This document shows positions 1-6,486 of a stretch of DNA of 52,988 nt, piece after piece. This stretch comes from an uncultured Porphyromonadaceae bacterium (GTDB lineage: Bacteria > Bacteroidota > Bacteroidia > Bacteroidales > Muribaculaceae): contig CAMWSM010000007.1 in assembly GCA_947176915.1 (NCBI GenBank), positions 1 to 52,988 on the forward strand, read 5' to 3'. Each line of letters begins with the position of its first letter. The stretch's first letter is position 1. Under the pieces are notes generated by a model. That model was not told the DNA's origin. It worked only from the letters and a program-made list of their open reading frames with translations, and made no database searches. The position numbers and the translations under genes are program-made.

Positions 1-96
1 CCCCTAACCCCTAACCCCTAATTACCTAATTACCTAATTACCTAATACCTAATAACCCCTAACCCCTAATGCCTAACGCCTAACGCCTAATGCCTA
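1..96. repeat. Heptamer array, CCCCTAA / GCCTAAC type
   Basis: Imperfect tandem heptamers (CCCCTAA, then TACCTAA variants, then GCCTAAC) run from the left edge of the window to a TAG stop codon on the minus strand at 94-96. The array is cut by the window edge, so its full length is unknown. The same GCCTAAC unit recurs at 48263-48316 directly after another stop codon. Read on the minus strand, each unit contains TAG, so stops fall in all three frames. Confidence 0.85.
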
Positions 97-240
97 ACGA
101 TAAGCATGTTGGGAATTGAGGAGGTTCACTCCGAAATAGGCCATGGCTATTGCCAGGGCTGCCAACAGAAGATAGAGATGGAAGCTACGGTTTCCATCTC
201 TGTCTTTTTTGGGAAACAGGCGCCGTTCTTGCGTATTACG
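94..240 (-). pseudogene. C-terminal remnant of an unrecognised membrane protein
   Basis: On the minus strand, in a different frame from the porin fragment beside it, an open stretch reads KKDRDGNRSFHLYLLLAA and continues through one hydrophobic segment to the end NSQHAYR, with its stop TAG at 94-96. It looks like the last transmembrane helix and tail of a protein whose 5' part is gone or whose frame was lost. I do not recognise the family. It could also be chance coding, since the overlapping frame is open too. The heptamer array starts exactly at its stop codon, as it does at intact genes elsewhere in the window, which favours a once-real gene end. Confidence 0.3.
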
Positions 241-830
241 TAAATGAGCGCGGGGGTAAACCCGTATGGTCCCGAGTCAAGACCCTCCTCTCCACATGTG
301 GAGGGGAGCATTATTGTCTGACTTTCCGGGCGAATGGTGCCGAAGAAATTTATCGGTTCGTGATGCGCGTTAGTCAGCCCGAGGGGCACCACCTGGTGAC
401 CGGCGCGTATATTGAAGGCAGGCACTATAAGACGTGTTATGTGGAGTTGTTCGATCGCTACTTCACCCCCTTTTTCTATTTCCGTCTCATATTCTCCGTT
501 CTCATTGTTTTCAAGTTCAACAGCTGTACCTGTGCCCCCGGCTTCAAATTCTATTTCTGCGCCAAGAATCCATTTCTTGTTGAATTTGAAATCAAAACCA
601 AGAGTGAAGCGGGGGATGGCTATGGTGTTGCGATGCTCTTTGGTGGAGCCTTCTGTCTGGAACCGGTTTATTCCATAATCTTTAAAAGATGCGACCATTT
701 CTGCGTAACTTCCCACACGAAAGCGGTTATAACCTGTGGTGTCAGCCAATTCCTGAGCCTTGGATGAAAGGATAGATAGAGCTGAAAGCAAAAGATAGCC
801 GGAGATTCGTTTGATAGAAGAGGAAATCAT
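147..830 (-). pseudogene. Truncated porin-like outer-membrane protein
   Basis: The 227-residue frame begins with a signal peptide (hydrophobic SGYLLLSALSILSSKAQ) and continues with barrel-type strands: NRFRVGSYAEM, RFTLGFDFKFNKKWILGAEIEFE, LHITRLIVPAFNIRAGHQVVPLG and PINFFGTIRPESQTIMLPST. This resembles the N-terminal part of phosphate-selective or OprO/P-like porins, which usually have about 350-450 residues. After the LPST motif (about residue 180) the sequence becomes non-barrel and ends in low-quality residues, exactly where the palindrome at 285-308 lies. The C-terminal barrel strands and terminal aromatic residue are absent. I infer a gene broken by rearrangement. The start is supported by a TAATTTTG promoter element about 45 bases upstream. 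Confidence 0.6.
285..308. repeat. 24-bp palindrome at a porin break point
   Basis: Positions 285-296 and 297-308 are reverse complements with a single G-T pair and no spacer, centred on CACATGTG. It sits where the porin-like protein sequence stops resembling a barrel, so it may mark a rearrangement junction. There is no T-run that would make it a clear terminator. Confidence 0.5.
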
Positions 831-875
831 TTCTTGATTGTTTTAAGCCGTTTAAATTGCCATTTTTTGACTATG

Positions 876-883
876 CAAAATTA
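876..883 (-). promoter_or_regulatory. Bacteroidota -7 element upstream of the porin remnant
   Basis: On the minus strand this reads TAATTTTG, a match to the Bacteroidota -7 consensus TAnnTTTG, 46 bases upstream of the ATG at 830. No clean TTTG -33 partner is visible. Confidence 0.5.
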
Positions 884-951
884 CAACCGGCTCAAAAATC
901 CCGAAATACGCACAAATAGGTAAAAAAACTCCCTCCTCTACCAATAAATTA

Positions 952-1221
952 TTAATAATCCCATCGCATTCCGTGCTCCCCTTTGTCGGCAGAATTGATG
1001 GATCGGCTCTTTTTGTTAAGCAGTTTTCCGGAATTAAATTGGTAGCGGATGCCTATTTCCAGAAGGTTGCCCTGATCGTTCATGCGGTATTCAGATGAGC
1101 GGACAACTGTCTGCGACAGAGTCTCGCAGCGGTATCGACCTCCATATTTGCTGAAAAGATTGCTCCATATTAAATTGAGGTTCCAGTTGCCGATATTCTT
1201 GTATATGGCAAGGGAAGACAA
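952..1221 (-). pseudogene. C-terminal fragment of a TonB-type outer-membrane barrel protein
   Basis: The translated 89-residue tail shows alternating aromatic and polar strands (NIGNWNLNLIWSNLFSKYGG) and the motif EIGIRYQFNSGKLLNKKS. This pattern is typical of the last strands of the OMP_b-brl family and comparable to the C-terminus of the intact gene at 50542-52815 (GINIRFRFGNGK). No true ATG, signal peptide, regulatory domain or plug domain precedes it, and coding resemblance fades at about 1215-1240, where the DNA turns very AT-rich ahead of the toxin-antitoxin pair. I infer that the rest of the gene was lost, possibly when the AbiE-like module arrived. Confidence 0.65.
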
Positions 1222-1343
1222 ATTTTATTGTGCGAAAAGTTATAATTTAGTATTTTATAGTTTATTTATTGGGAATTAAATCTAAAATTAATGTATATTT
1301 ATACAATATTTTGAAATCTTGACATTTCCTGTCAGACCGATAT

Positions 1344-1376
1344 TTTTTATGGGAATGATAATAATCCCCATAAAAA
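1344..1376. repeat. Inverted repeat upstream of the AbiE-like promoter
   Basis: TTTTTATGGG at 1344-1353 is mirrored by CCCATAAAAA at 1367-1376 with a 13-nt spacer. There is no T-run after either arm, so it is not an evident terminator. It lies about 45 bases upstream of the -7 element of the antitoxin gene. AbiE antitoxins are known to autoregulate through inverted repeats, so it is a candidate operator, but that is inference. Confidence 0.4.
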
Positions 1377-1398
1377 GAGCCAATAAAACCTAATTAAG

Positions 1399-1429
1399 TT
1401 GTTTGATAATTGTGAATGGATTAATTTTG
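1399..1429 (+). promoter_or_regulatory. Promoter of the AbiE-like operon
   Basis: TTG at 1399-1401, a 20-nt spacer and TAATTTTG at 1422-1429 match the Bacteroidota promoter form. The antitoxin ATG is 37 bases downstream of the -7 element. Confidence 0.65.
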
Positions 1430-1466
1430 CAAGTGTTATAGATGTGAGTGAAAATATAATCTCTTT

Positions 1467-1895
1467 ATGGCTCGGAAGTTTTCTATTTATAAGGGGATTC
1501 CTATCGGATTAATAATAAAAAAGGATTTGAGTAGGAAAAAAGTCAGTCAAAAAGTTTTGGCGGATAGTATCGGCATGTCTTATTATTGCCTTAATCGTTC
1601 TCTTAACAATAAAAGACTTATTAAGGAAGATGAGGCAAGACTTATTGATGAGTATTTTAAATATGAGGATAGATTCACTCTTAATATGCAGTCATATCTC
1701 TATAATAAAAATCAGTCAAAAGAGCATGGTTCCTTTAAAAATATTACTCCGTCAGTGCGGTCGTGTGTCTTTTGGGATATAGATGTCTCATCGTTAGATT
1801 GGGTAAAATACAGGGATTTCATAATAAATCGGGTATTAGAGTATGGAAATTCTGAAGAGTATAGATCCGTAATGGAATATTATAATAACTTATGA
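1467..1895 (+). CDS. HTH antitoxin with C-terminal DUF6922-like domain (AbiEi role)
   Basis: This 142-residue protein has an N-terminal helix-turn-helix-like segment (about residues 24-65, KKVSQKVLADSIGMSYYCLNRSLNNKR in two helices) and a C-terminal region, about residues 95-140, containing SVRSCVFWDIDVSSLDW and then RVLEYGNSEEYRSVMEYY. The W-D-x-D...W...RVxExGNxEE pattern is that of short Bacteroidota antitoxins placed before AbiEii nucleotidyltransferases. It probably represses its own operon and neutralises the toxin gene 4 bases downstream. Codon use is markedly AT-rich compared with the neighbouring genes, suggesting horizontal acquisition. It differs from classical AbiEi (about 200 residues or more), so it is an antitoxin in role rather than a close homologue. 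Confidence 0.75.
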   Translation: MARKFSIYKGIPIGLIIKKDLSRKKVSQKVLADSIGMSYYCLNRSLNNKRLIKEDEARLIDEYFKYEDRFTLNMQSYLYNKNQSKEHGSFKNITPSVRSCVFWDIDVSSLDWVKYRDFIINRVLEYGNSEEYRSVMEYYNNL

Positions 1896-1899
1896 TATT

Positions 1900-2556
1900 A
1901 TGAATAACTCAGAATCTTGCGTTTCCGAAAGACTTAGATGTATTCTTTCTGATATAATGCACAATTCTTTATTTGCGCCATTTAGATTAGTGGGAGGAAC
2001 AAATATAGCGCTACAGTATAGTCATAGAGAATCTGTGGATATAGACCTTTTTACAGACTATGAATACGGGAGTCTGAATTTTAAAAGATTTGAAGAATGG
2101 TTTAAGAATAAATATAAATATTATGACTCTTCTGATAGTGGTTCTAAAGTGGGCATGGGAAGAACATATTATATAGGCAATGATGAAAAAGATGCAGTAA
2201 AGGTGGATTTAATGTATGAAAACTCTAAGTTTTTGTACCCGGAGATAGTTGTGGATAATGTTAGAATGGCGAGCTTGACAGAAATTGCTGTGATGAAGTT
2301 GAACGCTATTTATTATGGGGGTAGAAAAAAGGATTTTTGGGATTTGCACTTTCTTTTAATTGATAGGGATTATAATCTTAAAGAATTGATAGCTCTTCAT
2401 AAAAAACGTTTTCCTTATGAACATGATAATGAAGAAATGATGTCAAGACTAAAGGATTTCAGTAAGGCTGATGAAGAGCCGGCTCCAGTATGTAGGTTAG
2501 GTAAATTTTGGGACCGAATAAAACTTGATATACTCGATTTGTTGTTAGAATTATGA
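1900..2556 (+). CDS. Nucleotidyltransferase toxin, AbiEii/AbiGii family
   Basis: This 218-residue protein carries the DNA-polymerase-beta-like nucleotidyltransferase signature GGTNIALQYSHRESVDIDLF at about residues 32-51: GG[ST] followed by S-x-DIDLF with the metal-binding aspartates. Further family motifs are VKVDLMYE near residue 102, LTEIAVMKLNAIYYGGRKKDFWDLHFLL near 125-152 with the conserved Lys and R-x-KDFWDL, and the helical C-terminal half. Toxins of this family transfer nucleotides to tRNA or other acceptors and cause growth arrest or phage abortive infection; the substrate here is unknown. The gene follows the antitoxin by 4 bases. Its stop codon overlaps the start of dtd (ATGA at 2553-2556), so the toxin may be translationally coupled to a tRNA-editing gene. 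Confidence 0.85.
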   Translation: MNNSESCVSERLRCILSDIMHNSLFAPFRLVGGTNIALQYSHRESVDIDLFTDYEYGSLNFKRFEEWFKNKYKYYDSSDSGSKVGMGRTYYIGNDEKDAVKVDLMYENSKFLYPEIVVDNVRMASLTEIAVMKLNAIYYGGRKKDFWDLHFLLIDRDYNLKELIALHKKRFPYEHDNEEMMSRLKDFSKADEEPAPVCRLGKFWDRIKLDILDLLLEL

Positions 2557-3005
2557 GATTAGTGATTCAGAGAGTGGCTTTCGCTACTGTTAAGGTGGAT
2601 GGAGAGATAAAAGGGGAGATAGGGAAGGGATTGATGATTCTTGTCGGCGTTGAGAATGGCGACAGGAGAGAGGATGCGGAGTGGCTTGCAGCGAAAGCGG
2701 CGAAGATGCGTATCTTCCCTGACGAAGATGGAGTGATGAATAAGTCGGTTATTGATGCCGGAGGTGATATTCTCGCCATAAGCCAATTCACATTGACAGC
2801 CTCCACTGCAAAGGGGAATCGTCCGAGTTACATACGCGCAGCCAAAGGGGAGGAGGCAAAAAATCTTTATGAATATTTTTGCAGCCGAATTGAGAAAGAG
2901 ATTGGCAAGAATGTTGAAAGAGGGATTTTCGGAGCGGATATGAAAGTGGAGCTTCTTAATGATGGACCTGTTACCATCATAATTGACTCCAGACTCAGGG
3001 AATAA
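2553..3005 (+). CDS. dtd: D-aminoacyl-tRNA deacylase
   Basis: This 150-residue protein, full length for the family, hydrolyses D-aminoacyl-tRNA (and Gly-tRNA-Ala), protecting translation from D-amino acids. Both hallmark motifs are present: SQFTL at residues 78-82, supplying the catalytic-site threonine region, and the Gly-cisPro motif NDGPVT at 136-141. The N-terminus MRLVIQRV is typical and fixes the start inside the toxin stop codon (ATGA overlap). Base composition becomes ordinary here, so dtd is the resident gene and the AbiE-like pair the newcomer. No promoter of its own is visible upstream, because that region is toxin coding sequence, so it is presumably expressed with or by read-through from the toxin operon. 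Confidence 0.95.
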   Translation: MRLVIQRVAFATVKVDGEIKGEIGKGLMILVGVENGDRREDAEWLAAKAAKMRIFPDEDGVMNKSVIDAGGDILAISQFTLTASTAKGNRPSYIRAAKGEEAKNLYEYFCSRIEKEIGKNVERGIFGADMKVELLNDGPVTIIIDSRLRE

Positions 3006-3263
3006 GCCTCTCTCAGGCTGTAAATTCTTCCGTGGATTATGCGGCTCTTTTATTTTTTTCGATTCTAAGGGCGTTTAAATTGATTGTGATTTGGTTTAAT
3101 CAGTTAATATATAATATTTTGTATAAAATATCAACAGGTCGCGGAATTATAATGAAAAACTCACCTTATACTGCCATACGATTCAAAAATAACCTTATTT
3201 GAGAAGCAAAAGTGCCTTAAGTGAAATCTATGTGTTAATAATGGTTTAAAAAGAGCAAAACTA
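3006..3263. other. Gap between dtd and ybeY
   Basis: AT-rich intergenic DNA with no open frame worth reporting and no clear terminator after dtd. Its right end leads into the ybeY promoter. Confidence 0.5.
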
Positions 3264-3293
3264 TTGTATGTTTTAATTTTTTTTGTATTTTTG
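3264..3293 (+). promoter_or_regulatory. Promoter of ybeY
   Basis: TTG at 3264-3266, exactly 19 nt, then TATTTTTG at 3286-3293: a strong Bacteroidota promoter. The predicted start of transcription near 3299 leaves a leader of about 58 nt before the ATG at 3356. Confidence 0.75.
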
Positions 3294-3313
3294 CAGACTT
3301 TAACCCGCAACCT

Positions 3314-3340
3314 CTTCTTTGCTCTCAAAGAGTGAAGAAG
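3314..3340 (+). promoter_or_regulatory. Leader hairpin before ybeY
   Basis: CTTCTTTGCTC at 3314-3324 pairs with GAGTGAAGAAG at 3330-3340 (11 bp including two G-U pairs, loop TCAAA) in the predicted 5' leader. It ends 15 bases upstream of the ATG and could affect ribosome access. Function unknown. Confidence 0.4.
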
Positions 3341-3355
3341 ATTAATTTTTGAGCA

Positions 3356-3778
3356 ATGATCTCATTCGAAACAAAAAATGTCGAAATGCCTTCACTTGAT
3401 CTTGAAAGGGTAGGGCAATGGCTTGGTGAAGTGGCAGCCGCTCACGACAGAAGAATTGGAAACGTGAATTATCTCTTTTGTGATGATGAGGAGATTCTCA
3501 GAGCTAATAGGGAATTTCTCCGGCATGACTACTATACCGATATAATTACTTTTGATTATTCACGCCGCGATAAGATAGGAGGGGATATTTTCCTTTCTCT
3601 TGACACTGTGAGGAGCAATGCCGAAGAGATGGGTGAGCCATATCAAAGGGAATTGTTGAGGGTTATCGCTCATGGAGTGCTTCATTTATGTGGAATTGAC
3701 GACAAGGGCCCGGGAGAAAGAGAAGTGATGGAAGCTCATGAGAATGAGGCGCTTAGGCTTTGGGATGGGATGCAATAA
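3356..3778 (+). CDS. ybeY: Endoribonuclease YbeY, rRNA maturation factor
   Basis: This 140-residue metalloenzyme of the UPF0054 family takes part in 16S rRNA 3'-end maturation and 70S ribosome quality control. The metal site motif is AHGVLHLCGIDD: His106 and His110 are in place, but the third ligand of the usual H-x3-H-x5-H pattern is Asp116. Upstream, the segment HDYYTDIITFDYSR (about residues 57-70) and GGDIFLSLDTV (75-85) are typical of the family. The gene has its own promoter and is followed by mnmG after 35 bases, so the two may be co-transcribed. Confidence 0.93.
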   Translation: MISFETKNVEMPSLDLERVGQWLGEVAAAHDRRIGNVNYLFCDDEEILRANREFLRHDYYTDIITFDYSRRDKIGGDIFLSLDTVRSNAEEMGEPYQRELLRVIAHGVLHLCGIDDKGPGEREVMEAHENEALRLWDGMQ

Positions 3779-3813
3779 AGATATTGTTCAAATAATCAGA
3801 CAGTTACGTATAG

Positions 3814-5769
3814 ATGAAATTTGATTACGACGTAGTAGTGATTGGCGGAGGTCATGCCGGCTGTGAAGCGGCGGTGGCTTCGGCTCGTCTTGGGGCGTCA
3901 GTCTTGCTTATCACGGCAGATCTGAATCGTGTTGCACAAATGTCGTGTAACCCTGCCGTTGGCGGTATTGCAAAGGGTCAGATTGTGCGTGAGATAGACG
4001 CTCTCGGGGGGCAGATGGGTGTCATTGCCGATAAGACGGCAATACAGTTCAGGATGCTCAATCGTTCGAAAGGACCGGCAGTATGGTCGCCACGTGTGCA
4101 GTCAGACCGGACCCGTTTTATCGATGAATGGCGCAAAACCCTTGAGACTACTCCCGGACTGCATTTATTTCAAGATATGGCAGTCTCTTTTATAATCGAA
4201 GAGGAGGAGGGCAAAAAGGTAATAAAAGGAGTCAACACCGCTCTTGGATTCACATTCAAGGCAAAAAGAGTTATTCTTACAGCCGGAACATTCCTTAACG
4301 GACTCATGCACTTCGGCTCCACCCGTATGCCGGGAGGCAGAATAGCGGAACCTGCCTCGATGGGGCTTTCAGATCAATTGAAGGAATGCGGCATTGAGAC
4401 ATTAAGGATGAAGACCGGTACCCCGGCACGTATTGACGCACGAAGCATTGATTTCTCACTCGCTCAGCGTCAGGACGGGGATGATGAGGTCGAGGCTTTT
4501 GCAGCTGAAATCGAGGGGGAAGAGGAGAGAGTGGAACTTATCAAGAGAGATTTCCATAAGTTTTCTTTCCTTCCAGAATCCGAGAGAGAGTTGCGTCCGA
4601 GAAGCTGCTATATAGTTCATACCAATCCGGAGGTGCATAAGGTCCTTAATGATAATCTTGATTCCTCTCCATTATACAACGGGCAGATCAAGAGCATCGG
4701 TCCTCGCTATTGTCCTTCAATAGAAACAAAGATCGTAACCTTTGCAGATAAGGAAAGCCATCAACTTTTTCTTGAGCCTGAGGGGGAGACGACGGCAGAA
4801 TTTTATATAAACGGCTTCTCCAGTTCGCTCCCGTGGGAAGTCCAGCTTGAGGCATTAAGGAAAGTCCCTGCCTTGCGGAATGTGCATTTCTATCGTCCCG
4901 GCTATGCTATAGAGTATGATTATTTCGATCCTACCCAGCTTTCCCATGACTTATCCTCAAAGGTGGTGAGTGGTCTTTATCTTGCTGGTCAGGTTAACGG
5001 TACGACCGGATATGAGGAGGCAGGAGCGCAAGGCCTTATGGCAGGCATCAATGCCGCTTTGAGCGTGAGGGGTGATGCTCCCTTGGTCCTTGGCAGGGAT
5101 GAGGCATATATAGGTGTACTGATTGATGATCTTATTACGAAAGGTGTGGATGAACCTTACAGAATGTTCACCTCACGTGCGGAATACCGTATTCTTTTGC
5201 GCCAGGATGACGCCGATATGCGGCTCACTCCGATCGGGCATCGCATAGGCTTGGCTACAGATGAGCGATATGAAGTGATGGTCAGAAAAAAAGAGGAGAG
5301 GGATTCTTTAATAGAATGGTGCGAGAACTGTCAGGTAAAGATGAGGGATGAGGTCAATTCCTATCTTGAATCATTAGGGACAAGCCCGCTCTCAGCTTCA
5401 ACACGCCTTTCTGAACTTCTGAAACGCCCTCAGCTTAATTTTGAGAATCTTCTCCCAATCCTTCCTAAATTGAGAAAACGCATTGCCGCGATAGAGGAGA
5501 AGAGGAGAGAGGAAATTGTCGAGGCTGCGGAAATTCTCATAAAATATGGAGGGTATATTGATAGGGAGAGAGAACAGGCAGAAAAAGCGCGGAGGCTTGA
5601 ATATGTGAAGCTGCCCGATGGTATGGACTACCATTCCATTCAGTCGCTTTCTACAGAAGCTCGACAGAAGTTGGATAAGTTGCGTCCGTCTACTATAGGC
5701 ATGGCATCCCGCATACCCGGTGTCTCTCCTGCCGACATTAATATCCTCCTGATCATGTTGCGCCGCTGA
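3814..5769 (+). CDS. mnmG: tRNA uridine 5-carboxymethylaminomethyl modification enzyme MnmG (GidA)
   Basis: This 651-residue FAD protein works with MnmE and methylene-tetrahydrofolate to modify U34 of certain tRNAs. Visible motifs are the N-terminal dinucleotide-binding VVVIGGGHAGCEAA (residues about 7-20), the MSCNPAVGGIAKG segment with one conserved Cys (about 48-60), PRYCPSIETKI with the second Cys (about 298-308), GLYLAGQVNGTTGYEEAGAQGL (FAD C-terminal signature, near 387-408) and the helical C-terminal MnmE/tRNA-binding domain ending RIPGVSPADINILLIMLRR. It is slightly longer than the usual 620-630 residues. It lies 35 bases after ybeY. Confidence 0.97.
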   Translation: MKFDYDVVVIGGGHAGCEAAVASARLGASVLLITADLNRVAQMSCNPAVGGIAKGQIVREIDALGGQMGVIADKTAIQFRMLNRSKGPAVWSPRVQSDRTRFIDEWRKTLETTPGLHLFQDMAVSFIIEEEEGKKVIKGVNTALGFTFKAKRVILTAGTFLNGLMHFGSTRMPGGRIAEPASMGLSDQLKECGIETLRMKTGTPARIDARSIDFSLAQRQDGDDEVEAFAAEIEGEEERVELIKRDFHKFSFLPESERELRPRSCYIVHTNPEVHKVLNDNLDSSPLYNGQIKSIGPRYCPSIETKIVTFADKESHQLFLEPEGETTAEFYINGFSSSLPWEVQLEALRKVPALRNVHFYRPGYAIEYDYFDPTQLSHDLSSKVVSGLYLAGQVNGTTGYEEAGAQGLMAGINAALSVRGDAPLVLGRDEAYIGVLIDDLITKGVDEPYRMFTSRAEYRILLRQDDADMRLTPIGHRIGLATDERYEVMVRKKEERDSLIEWCENCQVKMRDEVNSYLESLGTSPLSASTRLSELLKRPQLNFENLLPILPKLRKRIAAIEEKRREEIVEAAEILIKYGGYIDREREQAEKARRLEYVKLPDGMDYHSIQSLSTEARQKLDKLRPSTIGMASRIPGVSPADINILLIMLRR

Positions 5770-5825
5770 TGGAGTACATTTTGTCGAATTTAATAGAAGT
5801 GAGTGAAAATAAAACAGATATAACG

Positions 5826-5849
5826 AAATTGTTCCACGTGGAACAATTT
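5826..5849. promoter_or_regulatory. parS-like ParB-binding palindrome
   Basis: A perfect 24-bp palindrome contains TGTTCCACGTGGAACA at 5830-5845. The parS consensus is TGTTTCACGTGAAACA, and the symmetric CC/GG variant is a known functional form in other phyla. It lies in the 112-bp gap between mnmG and apt, and mnmG (gidA) is often near replication origins. A factor-independent terminator is the alternative, since a short T-run follows (ATTTTAAT), but the exact parS core makes a ParB site more likely. Confidence 0.7.
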
Positions 5850-5881
5850 TAATTGAAATAACCGAATAAAACATACCTGAA

Positions 5882-6406
5882 ATGGAACTTGACGAATTGA
5901 AGGGTCTCATTAGAGATGTGCCTGATTTCCCTTCCAAGGGAATTGTGTTTCGTGATCTTACCACGATGTTGAAAAATGGGGAGGCTTTGCAGACGGTTGG
6001 AAAGGCTCTCGCAGATCTCTATAAGGATAAGGGGATAACTAAAGTAGTGGGGATAGAATCACGCGGTTTCATCGGAGGGAGCATTCTGGCATACGAATTG
6101 AAAAGCGGTTTCGTGCCTGCCCGTAAGCCGGGTAAACTCCCATCTGTAACGGTGAAGAAATCATACGCCAAAGAGTATGGTGTGGACACTATCGAACTTC
6201 ATAGCGATGCGATCACTCCCGACGATGTTGTGGTGCTCCATGACGATTTGCTCGCAACCGGGGGAACGATGCTGGCTGCCTACGAACTGGTGAAAAGCAT
6301 GAACCCGAAGAAAATCTACATAAACTTTATAGTGGAGTTGTCTGCCCTCAAAGGGAGAGAGGTGCTCCCGAAAGATTGTGAGGTAACCTCGCTGCTTGTA
6401 TATTGA
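5882..6406 (+). CDS. apt: Adenine phosphoribosyltransferase
   Basis: This 174-residue purine salvage enzyme converts adenine and PRPP to AMP. The PRPP-binding loop VVVLHDDLLATGGTM is at residues 116-130 (acidic pair then TGG), the family segment RKPGKLP is at 81-87 and the N-terminal PDFPSKGIVFRDLT is at about 15-28; the length is normal. The start ATG at 5882 sits directly after the AT-rich gap carrying the parS-like site. uvrC follows after 80 bases containing a strong hairpin. Confidence 0.97.
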   Translation: MELDELKGLIRDVPDFPSKGIVFRDLTTMLKNGEALQTVGKALADLYKDKGITKVVGIESRGFIGGSILAYELKSGFVPARKPGKLPSVTVKKSYAKEYGVDTIELHSDAITPDDVVVLHDDLLATGGTMLAAYELVKSMNPKKIYINFIVELSALKGREVLPKDCEVTSLLVY

Positions 6407-6431
6407 GAAAAATTCCTTCACGGAGGAGACG

Positions 6432-6466
6432 GCAGGGTGGGGCACGGGAGCGTGACTCCACCCTGC
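6432..6466. terminator. Strong stem-loop between apt and uvrC
   Basis: GCAGGGTGGGG at 6432-6442 pairs with CTCCACCCTGC at 6456-6466, and CACG pairs with CGTG inside it, leaving a GGAG loop and one bulged A. This gives about 15 bp of GC-rich stem. The downstream sequence is ATGATTAAAAAA rather than a T-run, so it may be a processing or attenuation structure rather than a simple terminator. uvrC starts 21 bases later. Confidence 0.55.
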
Positions 6467-6486
6467 ATGATTAAAAAATATCCCTT

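Noticed and set aside
150..767. 205-residue plus-strand frame opposite the porin remnant
   Set aside because: It has no signal, domain or start context; it mirrors the barrel coding of the other strand.
5826..5849. Simple terminator after mnmG
   Set aside because: Possible because of A/T flanks, but the exact parS core and its symmetry make a ParB site more likely; kept as the alternative.
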